Shown: in pieces, positions 25,140 to 33,111 of the stretch
Numbering within the stretch: position 1 is the first letter of the stretch
How the letters are laid out: each line of letters begins with the position of its first letter
NCBI GenBank assembly: GCA_030066015.1
Contig: JASJCL010000045.1
Location: 1-37,365, forward strand
DNA from: Desulfosarcinaceae bacterium
GTDB taxonomy: Bacteria > Desulfobacterota > Desulfobacteria > Desulfobacterales > Desulfosarcinaceae
Length of the DNA stretch: 37,365 nucleotides
Direction: 5' to 3'
Notes under the pieces: generated by a model
Database searches by the model: none
What the model was told of the DNA's origin: nothing
The model's input: the letters and a program-made list of their open reading frames with translations, nothing else
Program-made: the position numbers and the translations under genes

Positions 25140-26297
25140 TCAGATGGGTGGGCCGCTTGGCAGCACGATTTCCACTCGGGTTCCCTGCCCCCACTGCGAG
25201 GCGATCTGCAGCGTACCGCCGTGTTGGGCCACGATCTTCTGGGAAAGCATGAGACCGATGCCGGTGCCGCGACTGCCCTTGGTGGTGAAAAAGCGGCGCA
25301 AGGCCTGCGCCTTTACGTCCTCCGGCATGCCGCCGCAGGTGTCCTCCACGGTGAAAACCACCTGATCCGGTTCCACCGCGGCAACACGCACCACGACACT
25401 TGGCGCGTCGCATAGATTCTTGGGGTCACTGCCGGCATCCAAGGCATTGGCGATGAGGTTGAGCAGGCAGCGCTGAATCCCGTCCGGGTCGCAGGAGATG
25501 CGCCCCCCCGCCTGAGTGGCTTCGCAGGTGAGGGGAATATGGAGGGCGTCGGCCCGCGGCATCATCAGGGCGACCGCTTCTTCGGCCAGTCGATTGGGGT
25601 CGCAGACCCTCACCTGCGGATCGGCGGGCGTGGAGAAGTCAAGCAGATCCAGCGACAGGTTTTTGATCTTTTTCACGTTTCCCCGGATCATCTCCCAGCC
25701 TTTGAGGAGATAGTCGCGGTTGTCCAGCTCCAGGCCCTTTTCCAAGACAAAGGCGCCCCCCTTGAGACCGCCGGCGATATTCTTGATGCCGTGGGCCAGT
25801 CCCGCTACGGTTTCGCCGATGGCGGCGAAGCGTTCCGCTTCCACCAATTGTCGGGATTTCTCGGCCACCAGGCGTTCCAGGTTCTCTGTATGGGCGTTGA
25901 GTTGGGCCCGCATTTCAATGCGCTCGCGGGCCCGCTTGAGGGCAACTTCCAGCACCTCGTCATGGATGGGTTTGGTGATGAAATCGGTTGCATCGTACTT
26001 GAGGCTGCGGATGGCCAGGTCGATGTCGCCGTGGCCGGTGAGCATGATCACCTCGGTGTCCGGCCAGTGCGCTTTGACCTCTTTGAGTAGGGCGATGCCG
26101 TCCATGCCCGGCATCTTGATGTCGGTGAGCAGTATCTGGGGGGCATCATCGGCCATGAGGCGCAACGCTGACTCCGCATCGGCCGCCCTTCGGACCGCGT
26201 ACCCCATCTCCTCGAGGGCAATGCCCAGGACGGTGCGGATGCCGGCCTCGTCGTCGACGAGAAGAAGGTCGGGGGTCTGGATATCCGGTCGAGCCAT
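25140..26297 (-). CDS. Receiver-histidine kinase
   Basis: A 385-residue soluble protein: receiver (about 10-125; LLLVDDEAG, phospho-acceptor LLTDIKMPGMDG, TGHGD, TKP), a coiled coil, and a kinase core with H-box GLAHGIKNIAGGLKGG and ATPase motifs NLIANALDAG, EDTCGGMPED and GTGIGL. The HGIK-type H-box and the receiver-first order are shared with the receiver-PAS-kinase at the end of the hmc unit. It is coupled to the heme-sensor kinase gene by a TGATG overlap, so it probably receives phosphate from that kinase. Confidence 0.88.
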   Translation of the reverse strand: MARPDIQTPDLLLVDDEAGIRTVLGIALEEMGYAVRRAADAESALRLMADDAPQILLTDIKMPGMDGIALLKEVKAHWPDTEVIMLTGHGDIDLAIRSLKYDATDFITKPIHDEVLEVALKRARERIEMRAQLNAHTENLERLVAEKSRQLVEAERFAAIGETVAGLAHGIKNIAGGLKGGAFVLEKGLELDNRDYLLKGWEMIRGNVKKIKNLSLDLLDFSTPADPQVRVCDPNRLAEEAVALMMPRADALHIPLTCEATQAGGRISCDPDGIQRCLLNLIANALDAGSDPKNLCDAPSVVVRVAAVEPDQVVFTVEDTCGGMPEDVKAQALRRFFTTKGSRGTGIGLMLSQKIVAQHGGTLQIASQWGQGTRVEIVLPSGPPI

Positions 26298-28591
26298 CAG
26301 GAGGTCGCCTCATCTGCGGTCGTTTCCCCGTGCGGAAAGCGGCAGACGAAACAGGCACCCCCCAGGGCGCTCTCCTCGGCCTGGATGGTACCCCCGCACT
26401 CTTTGACGATGCCGTAACTGATCGAGAGCCCCAGGCCGGTGCCCTTGCCCACCTTCTTGGTCGTATAGAAGGGATCGAAGATCTTGCTCGCCACGGCGGG
26501 TGGTATGCCCACCCCGCTGTCACACACCCGGCAGCATACCTGGTCAGCCGTGTGCCAGGTGGCGATCTCGATCGCTTTGTCTCGATCGGGCGTTGGATCC
26601 TCCTCGATGGCGTCACGCGCGTTGATCAGGAGGTTGATCATCACCTGCTCGAGGCGGTCCGCATCCCCCATGATATCGGGCAGCTCTTCGGTCAGTTGCC
26701 AGGTCACCTCGATGCCGCGCACCTTGAGTTGCTGGTGAAAGATCTCGAAGGCGCGCCGGAGGACGTTGTTGAGGGAAACCCGAGACAATTCGGGATCACG
26801 CATGCGGCCGAACTGCCGCATGTGGTTGATGATCTTTGTGGCGCGGTCGACGTGGCTGTCCACCTCTATAGAGAGGGTTGCCAGGACTTCAGGATCGATC
26901 GCCTGCTCCTTTTTGACCTTCTTCATGAAGAAACTGCTGGCGGTCTTGATCACCGCCAGCGGCTGATTGAGTTCATGGGCCACCCCTGTGGCCATCTCTC
27001 CCAGGGTGGCCATCTTGCTGGCATGGATGAGCTGCTGCTCGGTCTCGAGCCGCTTGGTGACGTCGCTGATGGTAACGAGCAGCGCCTCGCGTCCGGGGTA
27101 CTCAGAGGGGGATAGACGCATGTTGACGAAGAGGCGCTGCCCATCATGGGTGAGGTGCTTGACCTGCTGGAGGGCCTGACTGCGCTGAAGGGTGTCGCGC
27201 CATCGCTCACCATCTTCGGCAAAGAGGGTCAGGAAACTGCGTCCCACCAGTACCGTTTGAGGGTAACCGTAGAGTGGTTCGGCGCTGCTGTTGCAGTCGA
27301 GGATCTCCAAGGTCTCGCGATCCAGCACGAAGACCGGGTTGGGGATGTTGTTGAAGATGTCGTGATATTTCTTCTCCGATCGCTCCAGACGGGTCTCCAG
27401 GTTCTTGCGCTCGCTGATGTCCAGGTTCATCTCCATGGCGGCCACGACCTCACCGCGGGTATTGCGGATGGGGGCCGTCTTTACCAGCCAGTGCTTGGGG
27501 GTCCCATCCTTGTCCACGCCCGATTCCTCGCTGTAGTGGGATTGGCCATCGGCAAAGGTCCTCTCCACGGGACAGACCAGGCATTTTTCGGTACGCCCCT
27601 TGTAGGCCTCGTAGCAGTGGCAGCCTTTGGACGGATTGAATTTTTCCGCGAATTCGCGGTTGTAGCCGATCAGGCGGAAGTTGCGGTCCTGAACCGTGAC
27701 GATACAGGGCACCTGCTCGAAGAGGTTTTGATACTCGTCGCGTTGACGATTGAGCTCGAACTCCTTGGCACTGATCGCCTCGCCCATTTGGAAGATCGCC
27801 TCTGCCAACTGCCCCATCTCGTCGCTCTGCGCCACATCGATGGGATAGTGGTACTGCCCCTGTTCGATATGGCGGGTGCCCTGGATCAGGCTGCGGATGG
27901 GCTGGTTGATGAAGCGCAAAAAAAATATCCAGATCATGCCAAGCGTGACGGCGAAAATCAGCCCGGCCAAAAGGATGAATTTGCGCTGATATTCCGCCGT
28001 CTCTCGATCGACGCTGCCCAGCGGCACCACCAGATCGAGGGCGCCCAGAACCTTCTTGTCGGCAGGATGGACGTGGCAGTCATCCGTACTGCAGCCGGGT
28101 TCGTTGTAGATCGGGCTGATCACTCCCAGCATGCGCTGATTGGCGGCGTTGTGGAAAATCCGCTTGCGGGCGTTGAGCCCCAAATGGACGGTCGGCGGTT
28201 CCTGGCGGTGGCAGATAAAACAAGCTTCCGCTTTGATATTGGTAGCGGTGCCCAGATCCTCGCTCCGGTTGGAGAATTGGATCACGCCACTCTTGTCGTA
28301 GATTCGGATGCTCGCTATATCTTCGAGGCGCGCGATATTGTTGATGATCTGGCGAATATCATCCCGCGAGTTGAGCATCATGGCGTAGTGGGTGCCGAGC
28401 CGGATGGTGTGGCTGAGGCGGTCGGTGGCCGCCATGACGGCCTGCATCCGCTGCTGGCGCTGTTGGCGAACGTTGAAGTAGCCCCAAAGCGACAGGGAGA
28501 TCAGCAGAATCAGCCCCACCGCAAGGGTGAGTTTGAACAGCAGACGCTCCCGCAGCGTTCTAAGCGGCGACCTCTGGGACAGCGACCTCAT
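26297..28591 (-). CDS. Membrane sensor kinase with heme c sites, HAMP, two PAS domains
   Basis: A 764-residue kinase. A first membrane helix (about 17-37) and a second (about 205-225) enclose a periplasmic domain with two heme c attachment motifs: CFICH (124-128) and the wider CSTDDCH (167-173). A HAMP linker follows, then a PAS domain with CY-x2-Y-x6-C-x2-CPV-x2-TF-x-DGQ-x-H, a second PAS, HisKA with GVAHELNQPL and ATPase motifs NLLINARDA, DSGVGIP and GTGLGL. Heme in the periplasmic domain would allow sensing of redox potential or a gas. ATG at 28591 has GAAGGGA at 4-5 bases; the frame runs on upstream through the operator at 28637, which argues against the longer start. It overlaps the following receiver-kinase gene. 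Confidence 0.88.
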   Translation of the reverse strand: MRSLSQRSPLRTLRERLLFKLTLAVGLILLISLSLWGYFNVRQQRQQRMQAVMAATDRLSHTIRLGTHYAMMLNSRDDIRQIINNIARLEDIASIRIYDKSGVIQFSNRSEDLGTATNIKAEACFICHRQEPPTVHLGLNARKRIFHNAANQRMLGVISPIYNEPGCSTDDCHVHPADKKVLGALDLVVPLGSVDRETAEYQRKFILLAGLIFAVTLGMIWIFFLRFINQPIRSLIQGTRHIEQGQYHYPIDVAQSDEMGQLAEAIFQMGEAISAKEFELNRQRDEYQNLFEQVPCIVTVQDRNFRLIGYNREFAEKFNPSKGCHCYEAYKGRTEKCLVCPVERTFADGQSHYSEESGVDKDGTPKHWLVKTAPIRNTRGEVVAAMEMNLDISERKNLETRLERSEKKYHDIFNNIPNPVFVLDRETLEILDCNSSAEPLYGYPQTVLVGRSFLTLFAEDGERWRDTLQRSQALQQVKHLTHDGQRLFVNMRLSPSEYPGREALLVTISDVTKRLETEQQLIHASKMATLGEMATGVAHELNQPLAVIKTASSFFMKKVKKEQAIDPEVLATLSIEVDSHVDRATKIINHMRQFGRMRDPELSRVSLNNVLRRAFEIFHQQLKVRGIEVTWQLTEELPDIMGDADRLEQVMINLLINARDAIEEDPTPDRDKAIEIATWHTADQVCCRVCDSGVGIPPAVASKIFDPFYTTKKVGKGTGLGLSISYGIVKECGGTIQAEESALGGACFVCRFPHGETTADEATS

Positions 28592-28636
28592 GGCATCCCT
28601 TCGCGTAAGGCGGGCACGGTCGAGGATGGGCCCCAC

Positions 28637-28661
28637 TTTCTCGACCATATTAGTTGAGAAA
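28637..28661 (-). promoter_or_regulatory. 25-bp dyad operator upstream of the heme-sensor kinase
   Basis: TTTCTCGA, 9 bp, then TTGAGAAA: the same 8-9-8 dyad as in the rrf2-hmc promoter, identical to the first unit there over its first 12 bases. It lies 46-70 bases before the kinase start. A weak promoter TTGACC-N17-TATTTC on the minus strand ends in it. Confidence 0.65.
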
Positions 28662-28773
28662 TAGCCTAAAACGGGCGCCGGGTCAATTGTCACGGGGTCG
28701 CAGATCCCCGCTGGCAGCGGCGCTTGAGGGGACCCGGATCCTTGCCCCGACAGCGGCCCTTTGGCTTGTCTTG

Positions 28774-28806
28774 GATAGCAAAGCGTGCTATCTGGGCAAA
28801 GCGTGC
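28774..28806 (+). repeat. Hairpin and 11-bp direct repeat in the leader of the plus-strand operon
   Basis: GATAGCA/TGCTATC is a perfect 7-bp stem with a 5-base loop (28774-28792). The sequence GCAAAGCGTGC occurs at 28778-28788 and again at 28796-28806, so the loop and stem sequence is repeated 18 bases on. It lies about 145 bases upstream of the membrane-anchored small protein. It could be a cis-acting leader element; no known riboswitch fits. Confidence 0.3.
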
Positions 28807-28948
28807 CGATCCATCATTTCGTGTCGCGGCGTCACCTTGCAGCGGGTCCGAGCCTGGTGCCAGCAACGCCAAATGGTGGCAGCGTGCACACGAACCATCC
28901 GCAACCAGATCGACGATCAGCGACATTAGACCGCAAGGAGGAGGACGA

Positions 28949-29440
28949 ATGGGTCAGAACAAGAGCTTGCTGCTATTTGTACCGTTATTTCTGCTGGCCA
29001 TTGTGCTGCAAGTGGCGCTCATTCTGGTAGATGGCAAACAGACGGCGACGGGAACGGCGGTGGCCTTCTCCAAAGCATACTTCATGGCCGACCCCGCCAT
29101 GGCCGACCTGGTCTGCGCGGAGGTATTGGGTGAGGAGGATGAAACCAGCGTCGAACTGCATATTCATCAGGTGGCACTCGAAGCACAGCGCCGTGGTGTT
29201 CCGGTCGGCTATATCCGCCACCAGCTCGAGCACGTCCATACCGAGACCATCCATCAAGACGAGACCTCCGCTGAGATTCACCTCTCTGCCAAAAAGCGGG
29301 TCTCCATCAATCCGGTTTTTGCATATGTGGCCAAGCTGTTCTCCATCGGCGAAACCCAAAAGGTGGAAACCGTCCTGCACCTGATCAAAGAGGAGGGTCA
29401 GTGGAAGGTCTGCGGGTCGCCGTATGAATTGGGGATCTAA
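28949..29440 (+). CDS. Membrane-anchored small protein, NTF2-like tail
   Basis: A 163-residue protein with an N-terminal hydrophobic segment (about 7-27) that may be an anchor or uncleaved signal, then a mixed alpha/beta domain ending in VETVLHLIKEEGQWKVCGSPYEL, the kind of ending seen in NTF2-like/DUF4878 domains; that assignment is tentative. One Cys lies in this end and one in LVCAEV. AAGGAGG stands before the ATG. It is the first gene of the plus-strand cluster holding the two selenoprotein genes, but a hairpin separates it from the next gene, so it may be a separate unit. Confidence 0.65.
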   Translation: MGQNKSLLLFVPLFLLAIVLQVALILVDGKQTATGTAVAFSKAYFMADPAMADLVCAEVLGEEDETSVELHIHQVALEAQRRGVPVGYIRHQLEHVHTETIHQDETSAEIHLSAKKRVSINPVFAYVAKLFSIGETQKVETVLHLIKEEGQWKVCGSPYELGI

Positions 29441-29474
29441 CCACCAAGATCGATTGCCTCGCCGCCCATCCGGT

Positions 29475-29504
29475 TCCCGCCGGTATCATTCCGTACCGGC
29501 GGGA
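29475..29504 (+). terminator. Strong hairpin between the small protein and HD-domain genes
   Basis: TCCCGCCGGTA pairs perfectly with TACCGGCGGGA (11 bp) around an 8-base loop. No U-tract follows. It may end the upstream transcript in part or stabilise mRNA. It also lies about 20 bases before the next start. Confidence 0.45.
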
Positions 29505-29523
29505 GCGACAACCGGGATTGCGT

Positions 29524-30273
29524 ATGCCCAATGTTTACGACCGCCTGCGTGAACGTGCCCGCGCCATCATCGCCACCTGCGAAGCTCCTGCCTTCTACAC
29601 CGATTGCCGCGCCGCCTGCACCGCTTCGCGGCAGATGTTCGACACCGATCCCATTATCTCCCGCCTAAAGGCCTATATTCACCGGCACGTGGATGAGGAC
29701 TTCGGTCACGGGTGGCAACACCTCACCAAAGTCACCTTGGACGCGGGGGCGCTGGTTCACATTGAGGGGAAAAATGCGGGCTACCATCCCGCCTATCTGG
29801 AACGGCGGATGCTGCTGGCGCAATGCGCCGGCCTGTTGCACGACTTCAAGCGCAAGGAGAAAGAGCACGCCCGTGCAGGCGAGCGACACGCCCGCGATTT
29901 GCTCCAGGCCTACCCCTTTCAGCGCATGGAGATCGAGGATGTCAGCCTGGCCATTCGCAATCACGAGGCCTTCAAGACACCGGTACCGGCCGCTTCGGCA
30001 TGCGGATCACTGCTCTCCGACTGCCTCTACGACGCAGACAAGTTCCGCTGGGGGCCCGACAACTTCGCCGACACCGTCTGGGAGATGGTAGCCTACCATC
30101 AGCCCAGCCTGGAGCAGTTTGTGACCCGCTATCCCAAGGGAATGGCCGGCATCGAGAGGATCAAGACCACCTTTCGAACCCATACGGGGCGTCACTACGG
30201 ACCCCAGTTCATCGACCTGGGGCTCACTATCGGGCGAGAGCTGCTGGCGATTATTGAGACCGAGTACCTTTGA
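29524..30273 (+). CDS. HD-domain phosphohydrolase-like protein
   Basis: A 249-residue soluble protein with an HD metal-binding pattern: His in GHGWQHLTKV (about 62-66), the HD pair in GLLHDFKRKEKEHARAGERHA (about 103-120), a further His in RNHEAF and the distal Asp in LYDADKFRW. HD proteins hydrolyse phosphomonoesters, nucleotides or cyclic dinucleotides; the substrate is unknown here. The ATG at 29524 has GGGA at 6 bases; TTG at 29518 is the alternative. The next gene begins 42 bases on with its own strong ribosome site, so co-transcription with the selenoprotein gene is likely. Confidence 0.8.
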   Translation: MPNVYDRLRERARAIIATCEAPAFYTDCRAACTASRQMFDTDPIISRLKAYIHRHVDEDFGHGWQHLTKVTLDAGALVHIEGKNAGYHPAYLERRMLLAQCAGLLHDFKRKEKEHARAGERHARDLLQAYPFQRMEIEDVSLAIRNHEAFKTPVPAASACGSLLSDCLYDADKFRWGPDNFADTVWEMVAYHQPSLEQFVTRYPKGMAGIERIKTTFRTHTGRHYGPQFIDLGLTIGRELLAIIETEYL

Positions 30274-30315
30274 GGCGCCACGGGATCGGCGTCGCCCCCA
30301 ATCAGGAGGAGTCCA

Positions 30316-31146
30316 ATGCGTTGGAGACAATTTTTCACACCGGTCAGTTCGGTGGATGCCGCGGCCGGCAAACAATTGATCGATGCCGCCGCCAGCGACG
30401 GCATCACCATCCTGGACGTGCGTCAGCCCAGCGAATACAAGGCCGGACATCTACCCGGTGCGCGCCTGATTCCCCTGCCCGAACTGAGCGACCGTCTCGA
30501 TGAATTGGACAGCGCGAGTCCCATACTGGTCTACTGAGCGATTGGGGGGCGCAGCCGGGTGGCTGCCCAGTTGCTGGCCGGAAAGGGCTTCTCCAAGGTC
30601 TACAACCTCTCCGGCGGCATCAACGCCTGGCAAAGCGAGGTGGCCGTGGGGGATCAGACCGAGGGACTGGCGCTCTTCAGCGGGGAGGAATCTGTGGAGG
30701 CGGCCCTCATGGTGGCCTACGGCCTCGAAGTGGGCCTGCGCGATTTCTATCTCTCCATGACGCGCAAGCCCTATGATGCACCGGTGCGGGCACTTTTCAC
30801 GGAACTCGCCGAGATTGAAATCAAGCACCAGGAGCAATTGCTGGCCGCCTATGCCGACATCACCGGTAAATCCGCGGATCGAAAACGCTTTGACGCTGCC
30901 GTGACGGGCCATGTCGAAGGCGGTCTCACCACGGAGGAATTCCTGGCGCGCTTCTCCAGCGACATCTCCTCCACCATCGACGTCCTCAGCATGGCCATGG
31001 CCATTGAAGCCCAGGCGCTCGATCTCTACCAGCGCGCCGCCGACACCGCTGCCTCCGCCGACAACAAAGCGGTGTTCCGGCAGATCGCCAATGAAGAGAA
31101 AGCCCATCTGCGACGCTTGGGAGATCTCATGGATGCCCAGGTCTAA
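30316..31146 (+). CDS. Selenoprotein: rhodanese-ferritin-like fusion, Sec74 at the catalytic position
   Basis: A 276-residue product if the in-frame TGA at 30535-30537 is read as selenocysteine. Residues 1-110 are a rhodanese domain: ILDVRQPSEYKAGHLPGARLIPL before and, around the TGA, PILVY-U-AIGGRSRVAA, where relatives have catalytic Cys in VYC-x2-GGRS. The frame continues without a break to YNLSGGINAW. Residues about 120-276 are a ferritin/rubrerythrin-like four-helix bundle with diiron ligand candidates E138, E168xxH171, E231 and E261xxH264. A hairpin like a bacterial SECIS follows the TGA at 30548-30568. The rhodanese would transfer sulfur or selenium, the bundle reduce peroxide or oxygen. 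AGGAGG precedes the ATG. A pseudogene with a premature stop is the alternative but conservation after the TGA is intact. Confidence 0.85.
30548..30568 (+). promoter_or_regulatory. Candidate bacterial SECIS element of the rhodanese gene
   Basis: Directly after the TGA, GCAGCC (30551-30556) pairs with GGCTGC (30561-30566) around a GGGT loop, with GG/CC continuing below a bulged C. The loop begins 19 nt after the TGA, as in the E. coli fdhF element (18 nt to the GGUC loop, from memory). Confidence 0.6.
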
Positions 31147-31169
31147 TCGACACATCCAAGGAGGGATAC

Positions 31170-32285
31170 ATGGGAAAGCACCTCGTCCTTATCGGCGGCG
31201 GTCACGCCCACATGGTGACCCTGGCGCACATGAACGAGATCGTCGCCCAAGGCCACCGGGTCACCGTTGTAGGGCCATCGGCGCACCACTATTACTCCGG
31301 CATGGGCCCCGGTATGCTGGGTGGCACCTATACCCCCGACGAGATCCGCTTCGCCACCCAACATGTGGTTGAAAAACAGGGTGGTCAATTCATCTGCGAC
31401 AGCGTCACGGTCATCGACGCCGCCAACCGCCGGCTTGAGTTGGCCGAGGGCGACGCTCTGACCTACGATGTGCTGTCCGTCAATGCGGGCAGTTACGTCC
31501 CACGAAATCTGGTAGCCGAGGACACGGAGCGAATCGTCTCGGTCAAACCCATCGAAAAGCTCATGGACGCCCGACAGGCGTTACGGCTCGCTTTGAAGAC
31601 CCGATCTGAAAAGATCGTCATCGTGGGAGGGGGGCCCTCGGCGGCAGAGATCGGCGGCAACATCTGGCAGCTGGCCCAGGAAGAGGGCCTTCACACGCCG
31701 CATATCACCATCTTGGCTGGCAATCGCTTCATGGCCGACTTTCCCGAAGCGATCCGTCGACGGGCGATGAACACCCTGACCAGGAGAGGGATCTTGGTCC
31801 TGGAGAGCGGATATGCCAAGATCATCCGGGCAGACGGCGTGACCCTCGCTGACGGCGGTCATCACCCCGCTGACAGAGTGTTTTTGGCGCTGGGCGTCCG
31901 CCCGTCAGACCTTTTCGCGGCTTCCAACCTGCCCATCGGGCCGGACGGAGGCCTGCGGGTCAATGCCTACCTGCAATGCACCGAACACCCCGAGATCTTC
32001 GGTGGCGGGGACTGCATCCACTACACCCCCAGCCCCCTGGACAAAGTGGGCGTCTTCGCCGTCCGCCAAAACCCCATCCTTTTCCAAAACCTCCTTGCCA
32101 GCCTCAACAACGACTCCCTGACACCCTTCGATCCAGGCGGCAGCTACCTCTTGATTTTCAATATGGGCGGCGGGATCGGCATCCTCCACAAAGCCGGTAT
32201 TACCCTGGGCGGCCGACTGGCCTTCCACTTCAAAGATTGGATTGACCGGCGCTTCATGCGCCGATTCCAGGCGATAGAACACTAG
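31170..32285 (+). CDS. FAD/NAD-dependent oxidoreductase, NDH-2-like, of the SelD-associated type
   Basis: A 371-residue flavoprotein of the pyridine nucleotide-disulfide family. The N-terminal FAD motif reads LIGGGHAHMV, the GGGHAH variant seen in NADH dehydrogenase-like proteins and in the domain fused to selenophosphate synthetase SelD in some organisms, followed by YSGMGPGMLGG. A second Rossmann motif for NAD(P), IVIVGGGPSAAEIGG, is at about 149-163, and the end has IFGGGDCIHY with the FAD-binding Asp. No CxxC redox pair is present, so it is not a disulfide reductase; electrons probably go to quinone or another acceptor. AAGGAGGG precedes the ATG; it begins 23 bases after the Sec-rhodanese gene. 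Confidence 0.85.
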   Translation: MGKHLVLIGGGHAHMVTLAHMNEIVAQGHRVTVVGPSAHHYYSGMGPGMLGGTYTPDEIRFATQHVVEKQGGQFICDSVTVIDAANRRLELAEGDALTYDVLSVNAGSYVPRNLVAEDTERIVSVKPIEKLMDARQALRLALKTRSEKIVIVGGGPSAAEIGGNIWQLAQEEGLHTPHITILAGNRFMADFPEAIRRRAMNTLTRRGILVLESGYAKIIRADGVTLADGGHHPADRVFLALGVRPSDLFAASNLPIGPDGGLRVNAYLQCTEHPEIFGGGDCIHYTPSPLDKVGVFAVRQNPILFQNLLASLNNDSLTPFDPGGSYLLIFNMGGGIGILHKAGITLGGRLAFHFKDWIDRRFMRRFQAIEH

Positions 32286-32295
32286 AAAGAGCGCC

Positions 32296-32991
32296 ATGCA
32301 CAGCGATAATACCACCGCAACAGACCACTCGCCCCAGCAGATTGTGGCCTTTCTGCAGGGCGATCGCGCCGCCGCCAAAGTCGCCGGCATTCGACGATAT
32401 GGCGGCCGGGCGTTCCATCTGGAGGCCATCTCCATCGAAGCGCATCTGCCGGCCGTCATCGATGACGGCAGGGCCTACCTTCCGGGCCGTTTGGCGGCCG
32501 ACCTGGTCCTGGACTTCCTGAGCCACCCGGACCTTTCTCACGATCTGGCCGCCCTGTGCGCCGCCCAGAAAATCCCCATCGTGGCGTCCGGCAAAAAGGC
32601 CGCTCTGCCATCTGTCATGACCACCCCCACATGATGTGCGCTGGCCGGGCCGGTCGGTCTGGGCAGATATGGGGAGCGCTTCGGTCAGCCAAGGCTGGAG
32701 GTCACCCTTACCGGCAGCCGCATCGGCGCCATCACGGTCCGAAGGGGCGCGCCCTGCGGCGCCACCTGGGCCTTGCCGCAGCGGTTGGCGGGCACGCCGG
32801 TGGAATCCGCATTGGCCAGGATCGGCCTGGAGGCGCAGTTCTACTGCGTGGCCGATCCCGCCGGGTGGGATCCCATATCCGGCCGCAGCCCCGTTCATCT
32901 TGCCGGTGAGCTGCACCGTGCGGCGCTGGCTCGGGCGATCGCCCGCTGCAGCAATGGCGCACATGAAAAAGATCGGGTGCAGCCGCCTTGA
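32296..32991 (+). CDS. Selenoprotein: DUF166/COG1810-like protein with Sec113-Cys114
   Basis: A 231-residue protein if the TGA at 32632-32634 is read as selenocysteine. Before it: LEAISIEAHLPAVIDDG, LAADLVLDFLSHPDLSHDL (DUF166-like hydrophobic strand and HPDL motif). After it the frame continues with U-CALAGPVGLGRYGERFG, VRRGAPCGATWALPQRL and YCVADPAGWDP, the later DUF166 motifs, including the APCGATW Cys (C154). The U-C pair would replace a Cys-Cys pair of relatives (redox or metal/Se-binding). A hairpin with GGTC loop lies 17 nt after the TGA. A second Cys group at the end (YC, RCSN) may bind metal. Function of the family is unknown. The start lies 10 bases after the flavoprotein stop. Confidence 0.8.
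32641..32666 (+). promoter_or_regulatory. Candidate bacterial SECIS element of the DUF166-like gene
   Basis: CTG-G-CCGGGCC pairs with GGTCTGG-G-CAG around a GGTC loop (32652-32655): a 7-bp upper stem with two G-U pairs, a G-G mismatch and a 3-bp lower stem. The loop begins 17 nt after the TGA, and its sequence equals the key loop of the E. coli fdhF element. Confidence 0.7.
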
Positions 32992-33111
32992 CAAAGCCTA
33001 CCCCCCTGGCTACAAGGGAGTGTTTTTGCAGCGCCGATCAGACGGTAAATTTTAACCGGCCAAGCTGCGCGGTCGCGCACCACACAGGTCGGGGATCTTT
33101 TGCAGGGTTGA

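Noticed and set aside
28592-28693. Longer N-terminus of the heme-sensor kinase
   Set aside because: It would translate through the shared 25-bp dyad and has no ribosome site, whereas ATG 28591 has one.
28700-28760. TGGCAGCGGCGCTTG as a sigma-54 promoter for the plus-strand operon
   Set aside because: The downstream TTGC element is missing at the required position.
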